DNA of 64,000 bases from Epiperipatus broadwayi (taxonomy: Eukaryota; Onychophora; Udeonychophora; Euonychophora; Peripatidae), in the NCBI GenBank assembly GCA_028023455.1, contig JAQFVV010006312.1:804001-868000 (forward strand), in the 5' to 3' direction. A program made the translations under genes and the position numbers. Shown here piece by piece: positions 1 through 12,130 of the stretch; positions within the stretch are counted from its first letter, which is position 1; each line of letters starts with the position of its first letter. The notes under the pieces are model-generated. The model did no database searches, was not told where the DNA came from, and saw nothing but the letters and a program-made list of their open reading frames with translations.

Positions 1-1389
1 CTTCCAGTGTAAATTTTGGTAAACATAAAAGTAAGTATATATATCTCTACTTTAATCTAATACAAATTCAAAGTGATGGTCATTCTTTTGATTTTATTCC
101 ATGTTGAACTGTAACCATAAACTTAATTCAATAAGGTGTTCAGCTATTTTACATAAATAGTATTCTTAATATGTAACCATTCTTAGAAATAGTCAGCTTT
201 GACAAGATAAGCAAATTAATAATCAACCCTGAACTAATGAAATTATTTCTACCAGTAATATTGACTTAGATAAGTAAACAAATATTTAAATGTAGTAATA
301 AATATAAAATTTGTATCTAATTGGACTTAATAATAATATATAAGAAAATATACATATATCTAACTCTATTTCACTTACCAAAATGAGTTTGATCTTGGAT
401 CAAACTTTAAGTTCCAAAAATTATCTTGCACATTCAAAAGAAATAATTAGACAAATTCACCAGATTTTAATCAATTATAAATTTATTGATTAATAATTAA
501 AAATTTATAATAGTAGCAAAAAAAATTGCATATAAAAGAACAATAACAAACAATATCTGTAATAGACTAAAATCATAGCCAGTTTAAAAAAAATACAATG
601 CTATGTTTCTTTAATATATAAATAATTGATAGTCTATTACTGTAAAGAATCAATAATACTACTAATAAAATATGTATATATGAAACTCAAAAGTATGTTG
701 CATGACAATAAGATTATATAAATGGAAGGAGAGATTCTAATAATCCAGACTTTAAATAGGATATACAATGAAAAGAAATATGATCCAATAAAAATAGACT
801 TTTATTTATTCACTAATATAATTTCTAAATAATTGAATTAACAATAAAAATCCCTTTTATTTAAACCTTCTCCAAATGAATATCCCCGAGTTAAATCTGG
901 AATATTAAAAAAATGTAAACACTTGAAAACATCAGATCATAAATTAACCTATATCACCAGTAAGAATTTAAATAATAGTAACAAAAATGAATCTTTCCAA
1001 CCCTTTACATATGTGAATCCTATAATAACCCATATATATAATTTAACCCTATGCTTTAGAATAAAATATGAACAAAATGTACACATTTTTTTTCAAATGA
1101 AAAATATATACACATAGATATCATGCCACAAATTATCAGTCTCATTTCTCCTTTTTATCCACTAGTCCATCATAGCTTATGGTTTCTTGTTTCTAATCCT
1201 AGTTAAAGAGAATTTTCCTTTAAAACCTTTTTCTTGAAAAAAAATTTTTTTAATTTTCATTGGCTAAGTGAATTAAAGTTTTACAACTTTTGATTGGTCA
1301 ATTACAGAATCAGCAGTAAAAATATATTCATCTTTTAATATTATATTCATTTTAGTTTTATTTGTAAAAAGTAAATTAATAATTTATCA
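1..1389. other. AT-rich non-coding DNA
   Basis: No convincing gene, RNA gene or repeat was found. Short open frames here are low-complexity and rich in Asn, Ile, Lys and Tyr, as expected by chance at this base composition. Confidence 0.6.
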
Positions 1390-1995
1390 GATTATGAAAG
1401 TGAATGAAAGTTTTTTCAAAAATAAATTTCTATTTATAATTATAAAAATATTTCATAGCAGAAAACATAAAAAGATCATCCTAACCTATGGAAAAAAGTT
1501 GCATATGTCATTGACTTTCTTTCTCAAATTACGTTCGTAAAAAAGTAAGGAATTTTTTTGCTAAAATCTTACTATTTTTTTAAAATAATGATATTTTCAG
1601 CATATTTTACCAAAATACATTACAATATGTAAATAAATGCCAGAAAAATACTCTAAATTATTAATTTTTTTGGAAAATCAAATAAAGAGCTTGGGGCAAT
1701 GTAAACTGTTGTCAGGTGTGAAAATAGAGCTTGTTTCTTTTTCAATTTACATTTGTGTAAAAATATACAATTTTTTACTAGAATCTTACTATTTTTCTAA
1801 AATAACTATAGTTTCAGTATATTTTATAAAAATAATTTATAATATGTAAGAAAAATAATTAAAAAAACATTGTAAGGCATTAAGTTTTGTTTTCAAAGTC
1901 AAACAGAAGTTGGAGTGGTGAAAATTATTGACAGACAGTTTTCCATTTTCAGAAATTTGACCAACCAATCAGCATCTAGAAAGGTGTGGTTTCTC
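1390..1995. repeat. Degenerate tandem repeat, unit about 216 bp
   Basis: The block at about 1553-1632, with core AATCTTACTATTTTT, recurs at about 1769-1848. The following sequences (about 1637-1710 and 1850-1935) also align with each other, giving a period near 216 bp. A weaker partial unit may precede them, because TTTCTTTCTCAAATTACG near 1520 resembles TTTCTTTTTCAATTTACA near 1735. The copies differ by substitutions and small indels, so the array is old. No coding potential is seen. Confidence 0.6.
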
Positions 1996-3849
1996 CTTTT
2001 GTTGAATCTTAGAATGCCTATAGTATTGACGTTTTACTTGTAAAATAATTCAAGAGAGGGCAGCATCTTACAGTATATTTTAAGCTTTAAAATAAACATA
2101 AAAACATTACTGTAGCTCAAAAATTGGCCATTTTAGAGTGACTTCAAGCCGTGGCCATCCTGACACAGATGTTTCTCAGAAGGGGTTAAATAGAGAAGAC
2201 AAGAATTACTGCAGATTTGAATTCAATTACTTTTGTATTTAAATTCTGATATTTTCTTTTAAACATATAAATGTATCCAAGCTTTTAAAACAACAGGTAC
2301 TTAGTTGATGCAAAATTACACATCACTGGCTTTATTTTCTTATTTCATTGATAATAGTGTATAAAGAGGATTTTTTTTTCATTGGCAAAATTCAGTTATA
2401 TCGAAGTGAATAATAAATGCTAGCTTTTTTTTTTCCAAATTAAGAAAGTGAACTTTAAATTGCTTAATATCACACATAAGTTGAGTTAATTGATTTTGTG
2501 AAATTCATTGATTAGAAACATGATATCCATATACACACAATAGGTTTGTATTCATCATGAATAAATAGATCAAATTCTAGATTTTAACAATGGAATAATT
2601 TGTTTTATAGCTGACTTGTAATACAACACATTTTGATGTTTTTTTTTCATATTTTGCTATATTACCTGGAATTTCATCAATGAGCTGCTCAATTGAATGG
2701 GCAGATAGTTGGGTTTATCCTTCCATGATTTGAAAAATTAATCACTTAAAAAAATATAAAACTTTAACAAGTTTTTAAAGTTGAATATAAACGTGTCCAT
2801 TCTAGGCAATACTCTTGCTGATGTTAATGTTGCCAGGGCAACTGTTGAATATCACTCAAATTTTTCTCACTAATGTAAGAAAATTGTTTTAAAAAAATCT
2901 GCTTCCAATTAATAAGTGAAATGAAGATTTTGAAACAATTGGATGCATTGAAAATAAAATCCTGTTTTATAAGTTCAATATTATTTTTTATTTTTAACCA
3001 AAAATAAAGAATTCATATTACATTTTCAATACATTTTAATGAATGTATATATATATTTTATGCATATTTTTAATATTTTCCAATAAACTAATTTATAAAC
3101 AAACATATATGACACACAAACATTAAATTTTATAATGGGTAAGTTGCTATGGTGATTGTAGTAACAGAAATTGAAATGTGTAATACTTAATAATAATATT
3201 GATTTTATTCAAGTGATCTTTCCATGATTCACTTAATTATTTTCCAGAATCTATTTATTTATTCACTTATTTATTTATTTTTCCTGGAGTTGACAGAAAC
3301 AGATTTATGATTTGATGCTAAACTTAATAGTAAATAATATTATTTTAAAATATTAGGTTGCCATAGTTATCTAATTAACATTAATACTTCAACACCTCCA
3401 TTATCTATAGATCAAGTGAAATGGAAATTAAACAAGATCAACAAACTTCTTTCTTTTTTTAAAGAATACTGTGACATACAGTACTAATCTAGCACTTATA
3501 ATATATATGAAGTTAAGTAAGAAGTTCTAAAAACATGCTTGAAAAAGTGCAGTGAATGTTTCTAAATGTATCCATAGTGTGAGAAGTTGGTCTGAATTCT
3601 GGACTGATGGATGATTGTTATAGGAATAAGCTAAGATGAAAGATGCACTGATAAGAACAAAATCTTTCAAATATATATTATAGTGGAATGATTGTGCATG
3701 CCTCCATAAGATATTAAAAGCAGATTAAAACCAGTTCCTACCTTGCATAAGAGTGGTGTAGTAAAAAGTTAATAAATATCATAGTAAATATCCATATGGT
3801 GCAATAATAGTATTATAAACTCTTTAGTAAACTTAATTGATATGTAAAT
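1996..3849. other. AT-rich non-coding DNA
   Basis: Nothing recognisable beyond homopolymer-rich AT sequence. A slightly GC-richer patch near 2130-2200 matches no other part of the window that I could see. Confidence 0.5.
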
Positions 3850-3985
3850 TTGACAACTGTTGACTAAATATTTTTTATAACAGACAAAACTCACTATATG
3901 TATTGCCACACACAACAAGCTAGAGTAATTGCTTGCTGGGTGTGGTAATATGTATAGTGAGTTTTGCCTGTTTTAACAACAGTTA
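3850..3985. mobile_element. MITE-like hairpin
   Basis: The arm at 3877-3920 is an imperfect inverted copy of 3931-3976, around a loop of about 10 bases (TAGAGTAATT). Outer sequences AACTGTTG and CAACAGTT extend the palindrome. One arm carries GTGAGTTTTGCCTG, related to the pieces at about 20400 and 34240. No coding capacity is seen. The palindromic form and the related pieces suggest a small non-autonomous DNA element, but no TSD could be fixed. Confidence 0.5.
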
Positions 3986-4384
3986 TACACAAGCATAAGA
4001 GGTGGTGGTCATGTGATAAATATTTTTTGTTGACTGATAATAATTTAAAGAAAAAGCAACATTAAAAAGTTTATTGAGTGACCTCTACTTATAAATTTTT
4101 GAGTTTAAATTTCTCAGCTTTCCAAAATTTAGATTTACTTAAAATCATTTGCTGTTCTAATGTCACATGATGCTCTGAGTTATTAACTATTCGATTATTT
4201 AATTTTGCTGAAGATGGTAGTCTTTCCTCAGAAGTATATATTTGTACCATACATTATAAATACATATTGCTGATTGTATTATAACAAGTGATCATTTATA
4301 AAAATATAAAATAATAATCATAATTCCATACATTCAACATTATTATTTGGTTATTGGTTTTTATAACTGATTATATATTAAATA

Positions 4385-4740
4385 GTGTTATTTGAACTCA
4401 GGATTTTTCAGTTTATTAATTCTTCACTCTATCTCAATTACCCCCACACTCATGCAAAAAAGATACATGATACCCAAGATGTATTTCATGCAGAACCAGC
4501 CCACATCAGTTGGACCAGATCATAATCTCCTACACATATATACAATCAGTGCTCAGTTTGTATTAAGATAGCAATTCATCAAACTTTATTGGACAGGCTT
4601 CAATCTCCTCACCTTTCCAACTATTCAACCATTCATTTCATTGAAAAACCAATAATGGAAAGCTCAAATCCCTTGTTGAATTTATATTATAGTCATACTA
4701 ATGTAGACATTACACCAATCTGACCCTTCATATTATAAGA
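4385..4740 (+). repeat. Dispersed repeat family R, copy 1
   Basis: This stretch begins near ATTTGAACTCAGGATTTTTC and aligns with the repeats at 32507-32825 (+), 32991-33305 (-) and 41100-41310 (-). Shared blocks include GGACAGGCTTCAATC and TATTAAGATAGCAA. On the opposite strand the edge reads GAGTTCAAAT, close to a tRNA B-box, so the family may be tRNA-derived. That is inference; no A-box was confirmed. Confidence 0.65.
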
Positions 4741-4861
4741 CATTACCTATCCATATATATTAAAAAGAGAGAGATGGGCTGAACTTATACTAAGATATAA
4801 TCTATTTCCCAAGCAATGTGTAATTCTAAGACAGTATAAAATTTGCTTATGCTGAATGTTT

Positions 4862-4925
4862 TTATATATTTAAATAGAGGGATTTGAACTCAGGATTTTT
4901 CAGTTTATTTATTTTCCAATCTATA
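4862..4925 (+). repeat. Family R, terminal fragment
   Basis: Only the family edge is present (AGAGGGATTTGAACTCAGG and following). It ends at a run of G near 4926. It lies about 130 bp downstream of copy 1 in the same orientation. Confidence 0.6.
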
Positions 4926-4944
4926 GGGGGGGGGGAGAAAATGA

Positions 4945-5215
4945 AAAGATAGTCCTTAAATTTAATTTTTTTGTAAAAACTGTTACCAAGTGGATATTAT
5001 TTTTCTATTTTTTAAAATACTGTTTATTAGTTTTAGTGAGATAAAAACGATTCATCCTCCATTCTAAGGAGGAGGGATGGATAAATAGATAGTCCCCCTC
5101 AAAAAACAAAACAAATAACTTTTAAATTTGGGTTTATATGAAAACTGTTAATAAGTCGGACATTATTTTTTCATTTTTAAACATATATTTATTAGTTTTA
5201 GTGTGATAAAATAAT
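4945..5215. repeat. Imperfect direct duplication
   Basis: The segment from GATAGTCC near 4949 to AGTTTTAGTGAGATAAAA near 5046 is repeated at about 5088-5210, ending AGTTTTAGTGTGATAAAA. The second copy carries a small insertion. The joining sequence holds a short CCTCC/GGAGG hairpin. Confidence 0.55.
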
Positions 5216-6170
5216 TATGAAAGAAATTTATGCAATTGGTTAAATTGTCATCAAATAAGTGTTTTTGCTGTATATTTACACTTTTAATTTACTGATAAGA
5301 TTTTATGCAAGGATATTTGAGACGATATTTTGTAATGGTTTGAGAAAAAAGCTTTAGGTCATATTTGTGCCTCTTCAAAACATTTTAAATATGCACAAAA
5401 AGGTTATATATATTTTTAAACAGATGTGTTCTAAATTTTTTATTGCTATAATCTTCACTTTTTTAAAAAAAATTACTTATTTATCACATATGGAATACTT
5501 TATATTGTCTGCAACTTTAAAACTTATTAAAATTACACAAACATATATAGTTATGACAAACTTATATATGTACAGTCTAATATTTATTAGTTAACATCAC
5601 AACTCTGAAAGTACTTATTAGCAATTTTAGTATTTAATAACTAGTGGAATTTATCGAATATAGTAGATATTTCTAAATTAAAAACGAAAATTAAGTCTGT
5701 TAGAAATATAAATAGAATAACCTATTTTTTAATGCAATCAACTTTATAAACTTGAGAAATACTAGTCTATAATCTGTTCGAAATTCTGTGCTTGTAACTT
5801 TACTAAAAATAATCGTGACTGACTTTCTAGTAATTATCGTATTATTAATTACTTTATTAAAAGAAAGAAAGATGCATTTTTGTTTGGTATTATAATAAAT
5901 TGAATGTTGAACTTTATAATCAATATTAAATTAAAGGCAGAAGTTTAAAACTAACAAGAAGACTAAAATATTGATGGATTAAAACTGCAAAGGAGATATG
6001 AATAGCTTTGGTTGCAATGATTATAGATCTTTTATAGTGCATTGAAAGTAGCATATGGACTTGAAAAATAATATAAACCTATTAAATCCATCTATGGCAT
6101 TTTTAAAAATAATAACATTGATATTTAAAAAAAAAAGGTTTAATAGTTTAAACGGATGGAAATAATATTA
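5216..6170. other. AT-rich non-coding DNA
   Basis: A 75-codon open frame near 5370-5590 is AT-driven and lacks recognisable motifs. No repeat or RNA gene was recognised. Confidence 0.5.
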
Positions 6171-6173
6171 ATA

Positions 6174-6297
6174 GTCTTGCGTTGTTAGCCGAGAGGTATC
6201 ACAGCCGCCATGCAAGCAGGTGGTTGGTTGCAGACGATTGTGGGTTCGCGTCCCGGCCGATGCTATGACATATGAAGAAAAAAAAATATTTTAATAA
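6174..6297 (+). mobile_element. tRNA-derived SINE, copy 1
   Basis: The element opens GTCTTGCG, has an A-box-like TTAGCCGAGAGGTATCA and a B-box GGGTTCGCGTCC, then ATGCTATGACAT and an A-rich tail. It matches the copies at 10945, 39940 and 59061, with a more divergent middle. The short GC-rich body stands out from its surroundings. A TSD of about 9 bp (AATAATATT) is possible but unreliable in this AT-rich context. Confidence 0.8.
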
Positions 6298-7221
6298 TAT
6301 TTTAAATAATAAGAGAATTGAAATGATGACTTTTAATGAATATATTCATTCTGTATACTAACTTAGTTTGGGCAAAATATTAAAAAAAATATTTTAAATG
6401 CTCTTTTATAAAATTTTAAAAATGTAATGACAAGATTATAAAACTAATCAATAAGTTTTTTCAACTTGCTGGATGTGTTACTGTAAAGTATATTATTATA
6501 AAATAGTAACTTTGTTAGATTGGGCATGTCAAATGAATGAACAATAACAGACTACCTAAAAAAAGAATTTTAATGGTAGATTTGAGGTTGGCTTTTATGG
6601 AAGAAGCAGGCCTCAATTACATTATAAACATTACCTTAGCGACTAAGAAAATGAAATTTTTATTGCATTCCCTTGAAAGAGATAACTGAATAGAAAAAAT
6701 ATAATAAATTTGAAAAGAAAATGGTTTGCTGCAGAAGACATTAAAATACAGCCATACAATATTTCAAAATATCAAACATAATAACCATTCTATATGTGAA
6801 CATATTTGAGGTTCAGAGATTAGTTTTTATAGTTATTGCAAACTCTTCTTTAGTATATTATTTGCTTTTTTGTTTATTTTTTTTTTTTGGAAGTTGAATG
6901 GGACGTACTTATTTTTAGGTAGTTGCTATCCTGCAGATGATATATATGTTCTATAAACTGTATTTTAACATAGATATTTGTAAATACATTTTTTTTTTTG
7001 CTTTCTTATGTGTGATATTATATTATTGATGTTTTGATTGGCTCTCATCTTTCATCAGCTAGATAAATGAATTGTCAGTATCTATTGCTTTTGCTAATAC
7101 TTGATAATTATTAATCTTTACAAGCTAAGAAAAAAAGTTAAATTTTATAATAATTTTTGAGTCTTTGATTCATTTTTACTGAAATCAGATTTATAGAAAA
7201 GCATCATTTTTTGTAAAGTTC
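6298..7221. other. AT-rich non-coding DNA
   Basis: Nothing was recognised beyond poly-A and poly-T rich sequence. Confidence 0.5.
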
Positions 7222-7732
7222 AAAAAAGCTTGTCTAGAGCTATTAGTATGTTCATTATATTACATTTGTAGTACATGCTTATTAAGTTAAGGCACATGAT
7301 ATATGACTTGATTTTTTTACTATTATAGTTTTGCTTTTGAGGCTTTAGTAGTGTTATATTGCTAACGCTATTAATATATAGTATATCTAAATTTGGTTCA
7401 GTCCCATATGGCTATTTAAGTTAGATAGCTGGATTTGAAGACATATAGATGTCTGAAAATTTCAGATTTTCTGCATAATAGTATGCTGAGTTTGAGTTCA
7501 CAATTTAGATCTAGTATCTGAATATCCTAGCACCTCACTGAGGAGAGTCATCAACCTGAAACTGGTTTGGGGATAGGGATAATTTTAGATAGAGATTTTA
7601 AATGTTTTCTCTTCTGGAATTTATCAGAAAAGCTTGTTTAAAGCTATTAGCTTGTTCATTATATTACATTTGTAGTACAAGCTTATTAAATTAAGTCATG
7701 TGATATATGACTTGATTTTCTTACTATATATA
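7222..7732. repeat. Repeat family F, copy 1, with ~105-bp direct terminal repeats
   Basis: A block starting AAAAGCTTGT at about 7224-7325 is repeated in the same orientation at about 7630-7730, enclosing some 300 bp. The interior shares CCCATATGGCTATTTAAG and TAGATAGCTGGATTTGAAG with the copy at 20740-21350. No protein is encoded. The layout suggests a non-autonomous element flanked by direct repeats, or a tandem pair; I do not recognise the family. A hammerhead-core-like CTGAGGA...GAAAC lies at 7538-7562. Confidence 0.7.
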
Positions 7733-8065
7733 TTTACTTATTTAAAGAATACATGAGAAATTTAAAAGTATTGCAGTTTGTAATGCTATAATTGACTATT
7801 TATTAGTCTGCATTACATGGACATGTTTATTTCATGTTTACAGAGGTTTATTTAAATTTTATTGTATCAATATTTCATTCTCTAGGGTCAAATTGCAATC
7901 TTTAAGTGTCCATATATATTCAATGGACCATTAGTAAGAATGGATTTCCATTCTTGCTATTATAAGGTGAGATGGTTGCCTTGACAGCAGTGAGAAATAT
8001 TGATTACTATCTTTATTGGGAATGTTTAGGTGGTTATTGGTTGGTTTCTAATGGTTATATATATA
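7733..8065. other. AT-rich non-coding DNA
   Basis: Spacer between the family F repeat and the next element. It ends in a short TA run, the kind of target a TA-duplicating element would use. Confidence 0.5.
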
Positions 8066-9131
8066 TACCTGGTTCTCTTTTTACGTGGACTTATTTAACA
8101 CGATTTTGAAGTTACGTGATTCCTGTTTCACCGGAAGTCGAACTCCGATAATGCGCTATTACTTTAAATAATAAATTTCATGCACTTACGTTATATTGAA
8201 AGTAATAGCACCTTATTGGAATTCAACTTTCATCTTAGTAATTTTAATATTTTCAGTGCTTTATAATAGTAAGATTTTATGCAATAATGAAATTGAAATC
8301 ATGATTTCCACATTTTATGTATACACACATTAAATTTTACAAGATTATAATGTAAATTTGTTCAAACATTGTGCGTGTTAATTTTGCATTTTAAATCACA
8401 TTCTGTTTTTGCTTTTTAAAAAAGAATGTAATCAATTATTAATTATTTAATGTCCACAAGTTTATTTTTAAAAGGTCAGTAATAGCAGTGGGCACAATTA
8501 AATTTGACAATTAAAAACTAAAATCTGATTTTTAATTGTAATTAACAATTTAAAAATTACTTATGACAACTTGAAATTAATGTGATGTGAAATTTGATTT
8601 TTAAATGGAATTGAAAATTAAAGACAAAAATAAGAATTTAATTTTTAGTTGTTAGTTTCATAAACAATTAATAAAATCCTTGTCTCAAAGATTAATTACT
8701 AATTACGTTGTCACCAGACAACCATTGACACAACATGATTGTGAAGTTGGCGCTAGTTGTTTGCAAACGAACGTGTTTTTCGGCAAATAGCTATAATAAT
8801 TAAAATGAGTATAAAAAAATGTCAATTACTGTACTGTAAATTATGCATAAAAATATATTATTTTGAATAAAATTAAATATTATAGTTAAAAAAAGTTTGT
8901 CTTGTATCAATTTTTTTCAAATTTGAAATTTTTTATTAGTCATATTTTATTTCCTTATATTTTTTTGTGTAAATTTTAAAGTAATTTTACATTGGTGCTT
9001 TGCTTTTATGTGAATTTTGAAAAATCACAGACCACATCTCCCCTATGTAAGTTACATCTATTTTTGCGTGATTTCATTTGCGCATGTTTTCTGAGGAACC
9101 TATCTATCATGTAAAACAAGACCCAGGTGTA
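8066..9131 (-). mobile_element. CTGGGTCT element, near full-length copy (Tc1/mariner-like MITE)
   Basis: The ends read TACCTGGTTCTC at about 8066 and AGACCCAGGTGTA at about 9119-9131, forming terminal inverted repeats inside TA-rich flanks. Read on the minus strand, the ~1.07 kb aligns with the copy at 45709-46684 at both ends, and internally with 13135-14375. No transposase or other long frame is present. TA flanks plus inverted termini point to a Tc1/mariner-type non-autonomous element; the superfamily is inferred, because no transposase is available to confirm it. Confidence 0.7.
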
Positions 9132-9352
9132 TATATATAATGTCAAATCACCCTCCCAAACATGTTTTTTTGGAAGTATGATCTTGTGAATAAATATAGT
9201 CTGAATTTCAAATAGCATGGCCAAAATTCAGACCTTATATTTATTCAAAGTGTGTCATTGCTGAGAAAATATAATGTTTGGGAGAGTGATTTGATATTTT
9301 ATATTTGAATTTTCAGATAGCAATATGCACTGATTCTATTATATATATATAT

Positions 9353-9603
9353 ATACACACCTGGGTCTCATTTTATGCAGTAGATAGGTTCCTCAGAAAA
9401 TGCGCACAAAAGAAATCACATAAAATAGACTTAACTTACCTTGAAAAATGGGGGATAGGTACTGTAATTTTCAAAAATCACATAAAAGCAGAGCAACAAC
9501 ATAAAATTACTTTAAAATTTGCATTAAAAAAATAAGGAAATAAAATATGACTAATAAAAAATTTCAAATTTGAAAAAAATTGATACAAGACTACTTTTTA
9601 GTT
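9353..9603 (+). mobile_element. CTGGGTCT element, truncated copy
   Basis: It starts ACCTGGGTCTCATTTTATGC and follows the left part of the family, ending soon after GATACAAGAC. It is head-to-head with the copy at 8066-9131, about 220 bp away. The intervening sequence is itself partly palindromic (CCCTCCCAAACAT near 9150, ATGTTTGGGAGAG near 9273), so the region forms a large foldback. Confidence 0.75.
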
Positions 9604-10170
9604 ATTTATTGAAACAGTCAGCTTGTACAATCCAACTGTTTCACCTACTATATGCTATAGTAGTATTCTTTTATATGTAAATACCACCAAATTCTCATAT
9701 ATCTTATTAATAATATCATAAAAACTCTCCTAAATTTAAACTTAAATAATGTTAATCATGTATGTGTTGCATATATATTTACATATAGAGAGAAAGGTGC
9801 ATTTATATAGATATAAATCTCTAAGATACACATGTATATATGTATAATAATAATTAAATGAAAAACGAGTTGCATGTGTAACTTTAGACTTATGTATGCT
9901 AGAAGAATAATGTTAATAGGATTTAAAACATTAAGATTTCTTTATTTTAAAATATTTATTAAATTAGTAATATTTGAAATTATATAATTCTGCATATATC
10001 AGTAAATTAAAACGGTCGAGTTACATATATAGCAAAATGTTTTTCTATAATGTTAGATTTGTTTTTCTAGTCAAAGCGATGCCAGAAAATTAATCCTTCC
10101 TGATACAAAATTTGTTACAGTTTATATTTAGAGTTAAAATTGGAATTAAATTAAAAGATTGTATAAATTA
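9604..10170. other. AT-rich non-coding DNA
   Basis: No feature was recognised. Confidence 0.5.
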
Positions 10171-10174
10171 CTGC

Positions 10175-10560
10175 ATGTCACGGAGGTTAATTTGACCTAA
10201 TTAAAAGTTTGACACAGCAGGCTTTCACGATTACTGGCAATAAGCAAATAAGCTAGGAAAATTTGTCTAAAATATAATATAACAAAAGAGAGGGGGGTAG
10301 ATGGGTATATAAGATGCTGCAGCCATCTTTAGAGGCACTCATTCTAATATTTTAATAAGGCACTCATTCTAATATTTTAATAAAGTACTCATAGTAGAAT
10401 TAATAATAATGTCAGGGTAGAGGCCCAAAATTTTGTCTTTCCTACTCCAATGAGAAGCTTCCTGATGTGGAAAAGATGAAGTAACAGCTGTAACCACCTA
10501 AAGATGTCCTAAGATCAAGAGATAACCTGCCAGCAGAGAAAAGAAGAAAATGGTAATCAT
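10175..10560 (+). repeat. Possible solo-LTR-like remnant
   Basis: The stretch begins near TGTCACGGAGGTTAATTTG and contains a TATA-box-like TATATAAG at about 10306. A 25-bp unit with core GGCACTCATTCTAATATTT is tandemly duplicated at 10334-10383 and followed by AATAAA. It is less AT-rich than its surroundings. TG start, TATA box and AATAAA in order resemble an LTR, but I found no second LTR, primer site or TSD. Confidence 0.3.
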
Positions 10561-10930
10561 TTCTTCAAATTTAAACCTTCAACTAAACTCAAATCCAAAA
10601 TGCTAGCTAACTCTAAAGTAATGGCCATAATAATTATAATAATAATGTAAACTAAACTTGTTCTAAATGTATTTTAATTTTCTTGTTTTAACCTAAAATC
10701 TTGCCTGAGTTTTTCCAAATTTAATTTAATTTCCAACCTGATTTTCTGAATTGCATATTGATTAGATAAAAACATTTAATTTATTAGATCGAATATCTTA
10801 TGTCTTGGTTTACGTATTAAATTTATTTATGATTGATTTAGTTTGGCATATTTAATTTAAGTTGTTTAAAACCTTTATATTCAATGTTTAATAACTTTGG
10901 TTAAATAATCTATTTTAGAACAATAATCAA

Positions 10931-10944
10931 AATTCTCAGTTGTT
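10931..10944. repeat. Target-site duplication, left
   Basis: The 14-bp sequence AATTCTCAGTTGTT is repeated exactly at 11051-11064 and brackets the SINE. Confidence 0.9.
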
Positions 10945-11050
10945 TTTTTTAAGTGTCATAGCATTGGCCAGGATGCGAACCCACAGCCTGGGCAACTGCC
11001 TGCAAGTGCAAGGCAGTCACGCTGACCTCTCAACCACCAATGCAAGACAG
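10945..11050 (-). mobile_element. tRNA-derived SINE, copy 2, with exact TSD
   Basis: Read on the minus strand the element opens GTCTTGCATTGGTGGTTGAG, contains a B-box GGGTTCGCATCC, and ends ATGCTATGACACTT plus a short A tail. The terminal GCATTGG and CCAATGC can pair as a tRNA acceptor stem. The element is essentially only the tRNA-like region plus tail, about 100 bp. The exact 14-bp flanking duplication shows insertion by target-primed reverse transcription and fairly recent activity. Confidence 0.92.
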
Positions 11051-11064
11051 AATTCTCAGTTGTT
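11051..11064. repeat. Target-site duplication, right
   Basis: Exact copy of the 14 bp at 10931-10944. Confidence 0.9.
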
Positions 11065-11699
11065 ATATATATATTTTAAGTTAACGATAATAATTGCTTT
11101 CATTATTTATAAACAACTTCTAACTTTTAAACTAAATCAATCAAATATCAAATAACATTACAGAAACTGCTTTTAAAATATGCTAAAGCTAAATTTCAGA
11201 TTTCACTTACGTGAAATCTTATATTATTTATATATTGCATTTCCTAAAACTATGCCAAATCTTATTAAATTTTACTTGTTTTATTGTTTGTGCTATATGT
11301 ATTCAAAACTGGGTTTTATTCATAATTAAATCATTAGTGAGAAGTAAATCTATATTCTCACATATAGGTGTGTGTGTAATTTCATGTAGATTAACACACA
11401 AACTAAATCCCTGTTTTGAAATGGATAAAATCTCTTAATTGAGATATAATTACAAACTTATCAGATAGATTTGCTTTTAAATATATTTACATGATATCTA
11501 GTTGAGATGATAAAATGCAGCATAAATCTATAATTTTATATTGTAATTTCCCTTACTATGCTATAGTCCTCCTTAAATAAATAAAAGCCTATATAGATAG
11601 CCTTATAACTTGGATTCATAAATTTTCCTTAATAATATAATTATAAATACTATCATATGAACTGATACTGAGTAATTTCATGAAGGAAACTAGATTTAG
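11065..11699. other. AT-rich non-coding DNA
   Basis: No feature was recognised; the short frames are chance-level. Confidence 0.5.
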
Positions 11700-12130
11700 T
11701 GTCTTAAATTTTGTTATATGATTATGTTGTCAGCAGTGTGTATGTCCTTTAGAAATGCTATGGTGTAACTCACTTATTGCTGCATTTCTTTACTGAGTGT
11801 ATGTGTTAGGGCTACACCAGTATACTTAGTTCGGGCAATTATCTTCTTCAGATGGGATTGGTACACACCTCCCATTCTGCATCCTTAATAATGGAGGATG
11901 AGACTCCCATGGAGCATAAGACTCCCACTTAAAATAAATTGCTCGATCATCCAGACTAAAGGCCTCCTAATTTACAGCAATGAGTTCGGTCAAAGAGAAC
12001 CGGTACTTGGTATGAATCCCATGAAAAAGGTATATATACAAGATGCAGGGACCCAGAGTTATATGTTTTATATACGCCTTGGCATCTGAATTCTGGCTGC
12101 CCATAATCAGTTCATCCCACCATTATAAGT
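11700..12130. other. GC-richer unidentified segment
   Basis: Base composition is clearly less AT-rich than the flanks. A 63-codon frame at 11898-12089 (+) has no recognised motif. The segment could be a decayed mobile element or a conserved non-coding block; nothing in the window matches it. Confidence 0.3.

Noticed and set aside
9006-9535. 72- and 76-codon frames on opposite strands with similar peptides
   Set aside because: Both come from copies of the same non-coding CTGGGTCT element.
10945-11050. Functional tRNA gene
   Set aside because: TSDs, A tail, several family copies and a mismatched anticodon arm identify a SINE.
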